Positions 1 through 7,165 of a stretch of DNA of 8,416 nt are shown piece by piece. The number at the start of each line of letters is the position of its first letter. Positions within the stretch are counted from its first letter, which is position 1. Both the position numbers and the translations under genes were made by a program. The notes beneath the pieces were generated by a model. That model was not told where the DNA came from. It saw only the letters and a program-made list of their open reading frames with translations, and made no database searches. This DNA comes from UBA7672 sp034439955 (GTDB taxonomy: Bacteria; Pseudomonadota; Alphaproteobacteria; Caulobacterales; Hyphomonadaceae): the NCBI GenBank assembly GCA_034439955.1, contig JAWXBJ010000177.1, forward strand, positions 1 through 8,416, read 5' to 3'.

Positions 1-2
1 CC

Positions 3-2279
3 GTCGCCCAGGCTGTTGCCGAACAGTTGAGAACCGCCGCGCTTGCGCTGCCGTCTGGCGTTGTGGCCAAGCCGATTTACGATCGCACCGAACTGGTCGA
101 TCGCGCCATCAAGACCGTCGAGACGAATCTGGTCGAGGGCGCGCTGCTTGTCATCGCCGTTCTTTTCCTCCTGCTCGGAAATATTCGAGCAGCGCTGATC
201 ACGGCTGCGGTGATCCCGATTGCGATGCTCATGACGATCACCGGCATGGTGCAGAACCGTGTTTCCGGAAATCTCATGAGCCTCGGCGCGCTAGACTTCG
301 GGCTGATCGTCGATGGCGCCGTCATCATAGTCGAGAACTGCCTGCGACGCTTTGGACAGGAGCAACATCGCCTTGGGAGGCTGCTTACGCGAGATGAGCG
401 CTTCTCGCTGGCGGGCGCCGCCACCTCGGAGGTCATCAAGCCATCCATCTTCGGCGTTTTGATCATCACGCTTGTCTACGTTCCGATCTTCGCACTCTCG
501 GGTGTCGAAGGGAAAATGTTCCATCCGATGGCGTTCACCGTGGTGCTCGCTTTGAGCTCTGCGTTGCTCCTGTCTCTGACCTTTGTTCCGGCAGCAATCG
601 CCTTGTTCGTCACGGGCAAGGTCTCGGAGAAGGAAAGCGTCGTCATGCGTGGCGCGCGAATGGGCTATCAGCCTGTCCTCGATCTTGCATTGCGGTTCCG
701 GGTGGCCGTCGTCATCGCCGCCGTTGCTCTGGTCGGCTTGGCCGGCGCGCTGGCGTCGCGAATGGGATCAGAGTTCATTCCGAATCTTGACGAAGGAGAC
801 ATTGCACTCCATGCGCTGCGCATTCCGGGCACGAGCCTGTCGCAGGCTGTCGCCATGCAGAAAGCGCTCGAGAGCCGGATTCGCGAATTCCCGGAGGTCG
901 AGAGGGTTGTTGCGAAAATCGGCACCGCAGAGATCGCGACAGATCCGATGCCGCCGAGCGTGGCCGATACGTTTGTGCTTCTGAAACCGCGAAAGGAATG
1001 GCCGGACCCGAACAAGGCGCGCATGCAACTCGTCGCGGAACTCGAGGCGGCGGTCATACGCATTCCGGGCAACAATTACGAGTTCACGCAACCGATCCAG
1101 ATGCGGTTCAACGAGCTCATTTCGGGCGTGCGCTCCGACGTCGCGGTAAAGGTGTTTGGCGACGATCTTGAGCAGCTACTTTCGGTAGGAGACGAGATTG
1201 GAGGTCTTGTCGCATCGGTTCCGGGCGCTGAGGACGCCAAGGTCGAACAGGTCACAGGTCTTCCAGTCATGCAGATCACGCCGGATCGGGCTGCCCTGGC
1301 GCGCCTAGGCATCAATATCGCGGATGTGCAGGCCGTCGTCGGCGCATCACTCGGTGGCGTCGAGGCCGGCCAGGTCTTCGAAGGCGATCGGCGTTTCGAC
1401 GTAATCGTCAGATTGCCGGAAGGCTTGCGCCAGGACGTCAGCTCGATTGGCCGGCTGCGCATTCCGCTGCCGGTTCGCGATGGCGAGATGCGTGGATTCG
1501 TTCCGCTCCAGGAGGTCGCGTCGATCGAACTCTCGATTGGATCGAACCAGATCAGCCGTGAGAATGGCAAGCGCCGCGTTGTCATCACCGCAAATGTCCG
1601 TGACCGTGATCTTGGGTCCTTCGTTGCGGAGTTGCAGAAGCGCGTGGCGGCAGAAGTTGATCTTCCGGCGGGCTATTGGATCGACTATGGCGGGACGTTT
1701 GAGCAGCTCATTTCTGGCGCCCAGCGTCTTGCCCTGGTCGTTCCGGTTGTCCTGCTGATGATCATCGGCTTGCTCTATGGTCTCTTCCGGTCGGTGCGAG
1801 ATTCACTTGTCGTATTCTCCGGCGTTCCGCTGGCGTTGACTGGCGGCGTCGTTGCCCTGATGGCGAGAGGCCTGCCGCTCTCAATATCGGCCGGTGTCGG
1901 ATTTATCGCTCTGTCCGGCGTTGCGGTGCTGAACGGCGTCGTCATGCTGACTTTCATCCGGTCTCTACGCGAGGAGGGCAGAACACTTGACGAAGCTATT
2001 CGGGAGGGCGCCCTTACGCGCCTCAGACCCGTTCTCATGACTGCACTGGTGGCGAGCCTCGGCTTCATTCCGATGGCGTTCAACGTTGGCGCCGGCGCCG
2101 AAGTGCAGCGTCCTCTGGCGACGGTCGTGATCGGAGGCATCGTCTCCTCGACAATCCTGACCCTGTTGGTTCTGCCGGCGCTCTATCGCCTTGCTCATGG
2201 CGTCGCCAGCTGGCGGCGCAGGGACGTTGGCGCCAACGGCATGGCTCAGGCAGCGAGCAGGGGAGAGGCAGCCTCGTGA
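3..2279 (+). CDS. czcA: CzcA/CusA-family heavy-metal efflux RND transporter, C-terminal part (5' end outside window)
   Basis: This is the inner-membrane, proton-driven pump of a tripartite CzcCBA-type exporter that moves divalent metal ions out of the cell with a periplasmic adaptor and an outer-membrane channel. The frame is open from base 3 with no stop, so the true start lies upstream; the TTG at 27 is internal. About 758 codons are present, against roughly 1,030-1,070 residues in the family, so about the first 300 are missing. The heavy-metal RND signature with its proton-relay acidic residues, ALDFGLIVDGAVIIVEN, lies at 288-338 (D at 294 and 312, E at 333). A second family block, FIPNLDEGDIALHALRIPGT, spans about 774-833. 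The second membrane half runs from about 1725 to 2200 and ends in the typical TLLVLPALYRL. The sequence resembles CzcA (Co/Zn/Cd) more than Cu(I)-specific CusA, but the metal is not proven. The stop overlaps the next gene's GTG by 4 bases, implying translational coupling. Confidence 0.95.
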   Translation, partial: VAQAVAEQLRTAALALPSGVVAKPIYDRTELVDRAIKTVETNLVEGALLVIAVLFLLLGNIRAALITAAVIPIAMLMTITGMVQNRVSGNLMSLGALDFGLIVDGAVIIVENCLRRFGQEQHRLGRLLTRDERFSLAGAATSEVIKPSIFGVLIITLVYVPIFALSGVEGKMFHPMAFTVVLALSSALLLSLTFVPAAIALFVTGKVSEKESVVMRGARMGYQPVLDLALRFRVAVVIAAVALVGLAGALASRMGSEFIPNLDEGDIALHALRIPGTSLSQAVAMQKALESRIREFPEVERVVAKIGTAEIATDPMPPSVADTFVLLKPRKEWPDPNKARMQLVAELEAAVIRIPGNNYEFTQPIQMRFNELISGVRSDVAVKVFGDDLEQLLSVGDEIGGLVASVPGAEDAKVEQVTGLPVMQITPDRAALARLGINIADVQAVVGASLGGVEAGQVFEGDRRFDVIVRLPEGLRQDVSSIGRLRIPLPVRDGEMRGFVPLQEVASIELSIGSNQISRENGKRRVVITANVRDRDLGSFVAELQKRVAAEVDLPAGYWIDYGGTFEQLISGAQRLALVVPVVLLMIIGLLYGLFRSVRDSLVVFSGVPLALTGGVVALMARGLPLSISAGVGFIALSGVAVLNGVVMLTFIRSLREEGRTLDEAIREGALTRLRPVLMTALVASLGFIPMAFNVGAGAEVQRPLATVVIGGIVSSTILTLLVLPALYRLAHGVASWRRRDVGANGMAQAASRGEAAS

Positions 2280-3062
2280 TAAACCCGCCTGTGCCTTCCT
2301 GCCACACAATGCGCGCTGGCGTCAGAAAACAGCCCCTGCCGGCTATTCTCGACTTTCTCAGTTCAAGGCGGCTGGTTGTGATGGCCCTGCTAAGCGCATG
2401 TGTTTGCGTGACCTGGAGTGAGCTTGCCGGTCCGGCCTTTGCCCACGGCGTGGCGGCCGGCGACAAGGGCTACATTCAGGAGACCTCGGGCGTCCTGTTC
2501 CTTCCCTTCGTCTACCTGGGCGCCAAGCATATGGTCACGGGCTATGACCATCTGCTGTTTCTGTTCGGCGTTATCTTCTTCCTCTACCGGTTGAAGGACG
2601 TTGGCGTTTATGTGACGATGTTCGCCATCGGGCATTCCGTGACCCTGCTCGCGGGCGTACTCGCCAACATCAGCGTCAGCTCATACCCTGGTTGATGCGA
2701 TCATCGGCCTGTCAGTGGCTTACAAGGCGCTGGACAACATGGGCGCCTACCGACGCTGGTTCGGCGTCCAGCCCGACACCAAGGCGGCGACGCTCATCTT
2801 CGGATTGTTCCACGGCTTTGGCCTTGCGACCAAGCTGCAGGATTTCGACATGTCCCCGGATGGCCTCCTGCCCAACCTGATCGCGTTCAACATCGGGGTC
2901 GAGGCCGGGCAGCTGCTTGCTCTCGGCGCTATCCTGATCGTGATGGGCTTCTGGCGGAAGACAGAAAGCTTCTGGCGGCATGCCTACGTCGCCAACGTCG
3001 TCCTGATGACTCTCGGTTTCGTTCTGACGGGGTATCAGCTCGTCGGCTACTTCGTCGCCTGA
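2276..3062 (+). pseudogene. HupE/UreJ-family membrane protein gene with a +1 frameshift
   Basis: HupE/UreJ proteins are small multi-span membrane proteins, some shown to be nickel or cobalt permeases; members also occur beside RND metal pumps. The GTG start at 2276 is supported by a GGGGAGAGG ribosome site at 2260-2268. A signal peptide precedes a likely cut after AFA (residue 56), exposing a His at the mature N-terminus. The H-x5-D-H motif (H85, D91, H92) and H120 in FAIGHS are visible. The frame then ends at TGA 2693-2695 after 139 codons. Dropping one C from the CCC at 2686-2688 restores SSYLVDAIIGLSVAYKALDN and continues to the natural stop at 3060-3062, including GLFHGFGLA and the final membrane span. 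The restored protein would be about 261 residues, a normal length. As written, translation yields only the first half, so this is either a real disabling mutation or a sequencing/assembly error. The downstream piece could be opened by GTG 2715 but is not an independent gene. Confidence 0.9.
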
Positions 3063-3076
3063 TCGGAGATCCAGCA

Positions 3077-3727
3077 ATGTTCAACGCAACCAGACCCGAC
3101 GCCTCCGAGCTGCCCTCCACCGGGCAGCTTCTGAAATCGACCGGAATCGCAGCTGTCGTCGCATCGGGGCTTCTGGTCCTGGTCGTTCTTCCGGCCGAGT
3201 ATGGCGTCGATCCGACTGGCGCCGGCTCGCTTCTTGGCCTCACCGAGATGGGCCGCATCAAGATGTCCCTGGCTGCCGAAGCGGAAGCATTGGCTGAAGC
3301 TGAAACGGCTGCGGAAACTGCAACGATCGCTTCTGACAAAGCGATTGATGTGAAGCCTCCCGCCGCGACCACAAGCCCCATTGCCGTTCCATCGCAGCAG
3401 CCCGCCGGCACTGTCGCCTCGGAAGAGACCACTATTACCCTCTCACCCGACGAATCCTATGAGATCAAGCTGGTCATGGAGACGGGCGCGAAGGCGACCT
3501 ATCTCTGGTTCACGGACGGCGACAAGGTGAACTTCGACATGCATGGCGACGGTCCAGGCATCGACTATCATCATTATGGAAAAGGTTCGGCTGAGCGCGC
3601 GCAGGGCGAGTTGACAGCGGCGTTCACGGGCAATCATGGCTGGTTCTGGCGCAACCGCACGGATGGCGATCTCAAGGTCACGCTTCGCACGAGCGGGGAC
3701 TATTCCGACGTGAAAGTGATCGAGTAG
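3077..3727 (+). CDS. Single-span transmembrane anchor protein with His-rich periplasmic domain
   Basis: The 216-residue protein has a short cytoplasmic N-terminus, one membrane span at about residues 22-39, an Ala/Glu-rich probable helix at about 64-84 (AEAEALAEAETAAETAT), a Pro/Thr/Ala linker at about 93-115, and a compact beta-rich domain at about 118-216. The last carries clustered histidines and acids: DMHGDGPGIDYHHYGKG (H156, H165, H166) and NHGWFWRN (H187). I recognise the type annotated as 'transmembrane anchor protein' in rhizobial metal clusters; its biochemical role is not established to my knowledge. The ATG has a GGAG site at 3065-3068 with 8-base spacing, and only 14 bases separate it from the HupE-like stop, so it belongs to the same transcription unit. 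The layout suggests a periplasmic domain tethered to the inner membrane, possibly binding metal for the pump or for the HupE-like protein; that role is inference. Confidence 0.85.
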   Translation: MFNATRPDASELPSTGQLLKSTGIAAVVASGLLVLVVLPAEYGVDPTGAGSLLGLTEMGRIKMSLAAEAEALAEAETAAETATIASDKAIDVKPPAATTSPIAVPSQQPAGTVASEETTITLSPDESYEIKLVMETGAKATYLWFTDGDKVNFDMHGDGPGIDYHHYGKGSAERAQGELTAAFTGNHGWFWRNRTDGDLKVTLRTSGDYSDVKVIE

Positions 3728-4032
3728 TCGACCCGTATTGAGACACTAACGCTTGATCGCTTCTCGATGGCGGAAAGACCAGACCGTCCAAGGCCTCGGC
3801 GGCGTCACCCTTTATCGGATGCAAGGCGGAACGGCGCCGAAAACCAGCGGGTGTCAGAGATGCTTCGCGAGCTACTCGGTTCCCTGAAGCCGCCACGATG
3901 ATGATCGTCCTCAAGGCAGTGCTCGATATGATCGTGAATGAGCTCCCGCCAGTCCAAGCGCGCCCGGACTCCAAGCCGGTGGAACGCTGACCCATTGGAC
4001 ACCACTCCCGCGAAAGCGAAGGCAGGCGCACG
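3728..4032 (+). other. 305-base gap with a possible broken small ORF
   Basis: No convincing intact gene, terminator or promoter is seen between the anchor-protein gene and the MFS gene. Two short plus-strand frames sit end to end: ATG 3767 to TGA 3901 (44 codons, basic start, containing RVSEMLRELLGSL) and ATG 3898 to TGA 3990 (30 codons, containing MMIVLKAVLDMIVNELPPVQ). They overlap as ATGA at 3898-3901. The second frame has coding-like third positions (mostly G or C) and stays open upstream through RFPEAAT, so the pair may be one small gene broken by a one-base shift near 3875-3895. Neither start has a recognisable ribosome site. A small hypothetical protein or its remnant is possible; function unknown. 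Confidence 0.3.
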
Positions 4033-5388
4033 ATGCTTGAAGTTCTTAAGGATCGAACTTATCGCCACCTGTTCCTAGCGCAGGTCATCGCGCTCATCGG
4101 AACAGGACTGGCGACTGTCGCGTTGGGGTTGCTCTCGTTCGAGCTTGCGGGCGCAGACGCCGGGGCGGTGCTGGGGGGAGCTCTCGCGATCAAGATGATC
4201 GCCTATATCGGCGTCGGTCCGGTGGTGAATGCATTCGTCGATCGACTGCCGCGTAGAGCTTTTCTGGTGTCCATGGATCTGGTGCGGGCAGGCGTAGCCC
4301 TCACGCTCCCGTTCGTCACCGAGATCTGGCAGACATACCTTCTGATTTTTCTGCTCCAGTCGGCTTCGGCTGCCTTCACGCCGACATTCCAGGCGGCGAT
4401 CCCGGATATTCTGCCAGATGAAAAGCGCTACACATACGCACTTTCACTCTCGCGGCTCGCCTACGACATGGAGAGCCTCATCAGCCCGCTGCTGGCGGCA
4501 GCGCTGCTCGGCATCGTTGGATTCCACTGGCTTTTTGGCGGAACGGTTATCGGCTTTCTTGCCTCGGCAGCCCTGGTGGCGTCCGTCGCGGTTCCCCAGC
4601 CCAAACAGACCGAGCGCAAGGGCGGCATCTATGCACGCACGACGCGCGGCGCCCGCATCTATCTTAAGACCCCCCGGCTTCGTGGCCTGCTGGCGCTGAA
4701 CCTCTCTGCCGCTGCAGCGGGAGCGATGGTGATCGTCAACACCGTCGTCTACGTCCGCACACTTCTTGGCCGGTCCAACAACGACGTGGCGATTGCGCTG
4801 GCGATGTTTGGAGGCGGATCGATGCTCGCGGCGTTTCTCCTGCCCAGGATTCTCGAGCGTATGGGCGACCGCAAGGTTATGCTTGGCGCGGCCACGGTCC
4901 TCTTTGCGGCGCTGGTCGGAATGTCCATGCTGACAATCGCACCGGACGTCGACCGCTGGGTGGTGCTGCTCGTCCTGTGGCCGGTTCTTGGCATCGGCTA
5001 TTCGTCTGTTCTGACGCCTTCTGGCCGCCTCTTGCGACGGTCTGCGAGCGCGGAGGACCTCAGCTCGGTGATTGCGGCGCAGTTCGCGCTGTCTCACCTT
5101 TGCTGGCTGGTCACATACTCGATCGCTGGATCGCTCGGCGCCCTCATTGGCATACCGTGGACGCTCGGCGCTCTCGCCGTTGTCGCTCTTGCAGGGGTCG
5201 TGGCGGCAATGGTCCAGTGGCCGGCCAGCGACCCCGACCAGCTCGCGCACTTGCATGACGACCTGCGGGAGGAGGATCCACATTTCTCCAAGGGAGTCCG
5301 GCTCGCGGCAGGCAAGGGCCATATCCATGCGTTCGTCATCGATGATCTGCATCGGGAGTGGCCCATGGGCGATCCTTCTCGGGGCTGA
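4033..5388 (+). CDS. MFS transporter with His-rich C-terminal tail, probable metal exporter
   Basis: The 451-residue protein has the hydrophobicity pattern of a major facilitator superfamily carrier with about 12 membrane helices, from residue ~12 to ~395. Motif A between helices 2 and 3 is visible as NAFVDRLPRR (residues 66-75). A central loop at about 187-215 (QPKQTERKGG) separates the two halves. It resembles the MFS_3/EntS-like group. After the last helix a cytoplasmic tail of about 55 residues carries HLHDDLREEDPH and KGHIHAFVIDDLH (H406, H408, H417, H430, H432, H440), a plausible metal-sensing or metal-binding tail. Position downstream of the RND pump, HupE-like and anchor genes supports a role in metal export or resistance; NreB-type nickel exporters are a functional parallel with His-rich tails, not a demonstrated ortholog. 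The ATG at 4033 has only a weak AGGC-type ribosome site. The last residues (MGDPSRG) may be altered by a rearrangement, since remnant sequence begins immediately afterwards. Confidence 0.85.
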   Translation: MLEVLKDRTYRHLFLAQVIALIGTGLATVALGLLSFELAGADAGAVLGGALAIKMIAYIGVGPVVNAFVDRLPRRAFLVSMDLVRAGVALTLPFVTEIWQTYLLIFLLQSASAAFTPTFQAAIPDILPDEKRYTYALSLSRLAYDMESLISPLLAAALLGIVGFHWLFGGTVIGFLASAALVASVAVPQPKQTERKGGIYARTTRGARIYLKTPRLRGLLALNLSAAAAGAMVIVNTVVYVRTLLGRSNNDVAIALAMFGGGSMLAAFLLPRILERMGDRKVMLGAATVLFAALVGMSMLTIAPDVDRWVVLLVLWPVLGIGYSSVLTPSGRLLRRSASAEDLSSVIAAQFALSHLCWLVTYSIAGSLGALIGIPWTLGALAVVALAGVVAAMVQWPASDPDQLAHLHDDLREEDPHFSKGVRLAAGKGHIHAFVIDDLHREWPMGDPSRG

Positions 5389-5461
5389 TGATGATCGCCG
5401 GCAAGCTCCATCGTCTGCGGCGGGCGATGGACGGGTTTCGCCCAGGATTTCCAGAGGGTTC

Positions 5462-5509
5462 GGTGGAATCACCACATCGACGCTGCTGACGCTCCTGGTC
5501 TTGCCGGCG
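5462..5509 (+). pseudogene. Probable remnant of the 3' end of a second heavy-metal RND pump gene
   Basis: One plus-strand frame reads GGITTSTLLTLLVLPA, which matches the conserved last-helix segment of CzcA/CusA pumps. The pump at the start of this window has GGIVSSTILTLLVLPA at the corresponding place (2136-2183). The two DNA stretches differ at many positions, so this is a piece of a different paralogue rather than a recent copy of the resident gene. The RND consensus is lost on both sides: the expected ATVVI before it and LYR after it are absent. Only 16 codons match and the segment is a low-complexity hydrophobic helix, so chance resemblance is not excluded. Confidence 0.5.
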
Positions 5510-5535
5510 CCTGGCTCCGCGAGTCGTGGCGCCGG
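5504..5535. repeat. 8-bp perfect inverted repeat
   Basis: CCGGCGCC at 5504-5511 is repeated as its reverse complement GGCGCCGG at 5528-5535 across a 16-base loop. Each arm is nearly palindromic around GGCGCC. It starts inside the RND remnant and has no following T run, so a standard terminator is unlikely. It could be a weak Rho-assisted terminator, a recombination scar or chance in GC-rich DNA. Confidence 0.35.
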
Positions 5536-5646
5536 ACAGCGGGCGGGCCAGAACATCCTTCGATCAAACGGACTCAGTCTCACCGGAGAAAGACGCCCTG
5601 TCTCAAACGTGCAGGGCAACCTGCATCATGGCGGACAAGAGGTGAG

Positions 5647-6861
5647 CTAAACGGAGCCCTGTTGCGTGGAGCGTCGGGTGTTCATGGCGCAGCGCCGAAA
5701 GGACATCTCGGCCAGCTCGGCTGCCCTTGCCCAGGTGAAGAGCGCGATTCTTTCCCGCGCTTTCGCCGCGAGCCGCGACTGGAGGCCGGGATCGGTGAAG
5801 AATCCGGTCAGGCACGCGGCAATGTCGTCGGGATCCTCCGGGTCGAAGAGAAGCCCTGCGTCTCCCACCACTTCAGGAAGGCTTCCGCGATCGCTCGCCA
5901 GCACGGGAACGCCGCACGCCATCGCCTCGACCGCGGGCAGGCCGAACCCTTCCGCAAGCGAAGGGAGCACCAGCGCCGAGGCGCCATTGAGAAGGCGAAC
6001 CAACACGTCATCGGGAAGATAGCCGGTGAAGGTGACCGCTTTTTCCAGAAGCGGATCGGCCCGAACCAACCCCCGCAGCTCCGGAAGATTGTCCCAGAAT
6101 CCTTCTCCCGACGTATCGCCGACGATCGCAAGATGAATGTCGGGATGGACCGCAAGGACGCCCGGCATCGCCCGCAGCAAGCCGGTCAGGTTCTTGTGCC
6201 GGTTGAATCCCCCGACATAGACCAGCAGCGGGGCGCCACGGGGGATGTTCAGCTGGCCGCGCGCGGCCTCCACCGCCGCCGGATCATCCAGAATCCGGAA
6301 AGCTGGATCGGGACCCTCGGTGATCACGTCGATCTTCGCGCGCGGTATTTTCAGGACTACCTCGATCTCCCGAGCGGACGCCTCGGAGACAGTCATGGCG
6401 CGCCGGGCCTGCAGCTTGGACATGGCCGTCTTGATCCGCCAGAGCCTGAAATTGCGGCGCGTCGGGAAGATGAGATCCGGGAAACGTTCGGCGATCGTGT
6501 CGTGGTAGCAGATCACGCAAGGCGTTCGGGACAGGAACGGAAAATAGGAATAGACGGCCGGAAAGAAAAAGACGTCGAAATCGGCGCGGCTGGCCAGGCG
6601 GCCGAGACGGAAAAGATAGTCTGCGGACCGGCGGGCGGTTCCGGCTGACTGCTCCCTCAGGGAATCGCCGGCGCCGGCAAACATCATCTCGACGCCGGCC
6701 GGTACCGGCGTGGCTGGCGCTTCGTCGAATACGAGAGAATAGCGGATGCCGCTCCCCCGCTGGGCGAGCGCCTTGACCAGTTCGCGCGTGAAGCGGCCAA
6801 ACCCACGATCATTGGACCAGCAGGTTGCGTCAATGCCGACGTGGAGGGCCGTATCCGGCAT
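5647..6861 (-). CDS. Glycosyltransferase family 4 (GT-B fold) protein
   Basis: The 404-residue protein is a retaining glycosyltransferase that would move a sugar from a nucleotide-sugar donor to a growing glycan on the cytoplasmic side. The N-terminal domain starts with the usual strand HVGIDATCW and a glycine-containing acceptor loop (RGFGRFTREL, residues 19-28). CYHDT at 118-122 is the conserved mid-domain His-Asp. The C-terminal donor domain begins with LLVYVGGFNRHKN (212-224) and carries EGFGLPAVEAMACGVPVLAS (304-323), in which E304 and E312 form the EX7E donor-binding motif. Length is typical of mannosyl-/rhamnosyl-transferase-like GT4 enzymes, but donor and acceptor cannot be named. There is no membrane span or signal peptide. 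An AGGAG ribosome site lies at 6874-6878 on the minus strand, about 12 bases from the ATG, slightly long. It is divergent from the GT2 gene, converges on the metal cluster, and is probably part of a polysaccharide locus. Confidence 0.92.
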   Translation of the reverse strand: MPDTALHVGIDATCWSNDRGFGRFTRELVKALAQRGSGIRYSLVFDEAPATPVPAGVEMMFAGAGDSLREQSAGTARRSADYLFRLGRLASRADFDVFFFPAVYSYFPFLSRTPCVICYHDTIAERFPDLIFPTRRNFRLWRIKTAMSKLQARRAMTVSEASAREIEVVLKIPRAKIDVITEGPDPAFRILDDPAAVEAARGQLNIPRGAPLLVYVGGFNRHKNLTGLLRAMPGVLAVHPDIHLAIVGDTSGEGFWDNLPELRGLVRADPLLEKAVTFTGYLPDDVLVRLLNGASALVLPSLAEGFGLPAVEAMACGVPVLASDRGSLPEVVGDAGLLFDPEDPDDIAACLTGFFTDPGLQSRLAAKARERIALFTWARAAELAEMSFRRCAMNTRRSTQQGSV

Positions 6862-7033
6862 GACAAAAAGGCTCTCCTACGGCAAAATGTGCGGGTCAGC
6901 CCCGCTCCGTACGCGCCATCGCGTCTATGCGAGGGAACGAAAGGTTGCACAAGGATTCTGCAAAAAAGGAGCCGCGGCGTGTGGCGCGCGAAGCGGCAGC
7001 TTGCGGCATGGCGATTGCAAACAGAGAAGGGCC

Positions 7034-7073
7034 GAGCAGAACGGAGCAGGACGGAACGACATGGAGCAGCGCG
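7034..7073 (+). repeat. Four-unit 10-bp quasi-tandem repeat
   Basis: Reading in steps of ten from 7034 gives GAGCAGAACG, GAGCAGGACG, GAACGACATG and GAGCAGCGCG. Units 1, 2 and 4 share GAGCAG; unit 3 is degenerate. A period near one helical turn would place the same face of DNA toward a bound protein, but the array is short and imperfect and may be chance. Confidence 0.35.
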
Positions 7074-7165
7074 GTCGATACACGCTTGCTCCCCACCCGT
7101 GCTCGCGCGTAGTCACTCGCTCCAGGACAGGGTCTGAAGTCGGAGCGTTTCCAGTGTCCCATTCA

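Larger units (their letters stand above)
5389..5646. other. Junction between metal cluster and glycosyltransferase locus
   Basis: This 258-base stretch separates two converging genes. It holds a short RND-pump remnant (5462-5509) and an 8-bp inverted repeat (5504-5535), but no intact gene. A 33-codon frame from ATG 5388 to TGA 5489 overlaps the MFS stop but has no recognisable content. No stem-loop followed by a T run is visible, so I see no intrinsic terminator for either converging gene. Confidence 0.5.

Noticed and set aside
3..2279. Assignment of the RND pump as Cu(I)/Ag(I)-specific CusA
   Set aside because: The visible blocks look CzcA-like and I could not identify the methionine relay expected of CusA; the N-terminal part is also missing.
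2715..3062. Second half of the HupE-like frame as a separate gene starting at GTG 2715
   Set aside because: It starts in the middle of a conserved domain, has no ribosome site, and joins perfectly to the upstream half after a one-base correction.
5388..5489. 33-codon frame overlapping the MFS stop (ATG at 5388)
   Set aside because: It has no ribosome site of its own, no recognisable content, and runs through the RND remnant in another frame.
4444..5619. 391-codon open frame on the minus strand opposite the MFS gene
   Set aside because: It is antisense to a clear MFS protein, reads as Arg/Ala-rich low-complexity sequence, and is explained by the scarcity of stops in high-GC antisense frames.
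5662..6648. 328-codon open frame on the plus strand opposite the GT4 gene
   Set aside because: The minus strand carries full GT4 motifs, including EX7E; this frame is Arg/Gln/Gly-rich with no family signature.
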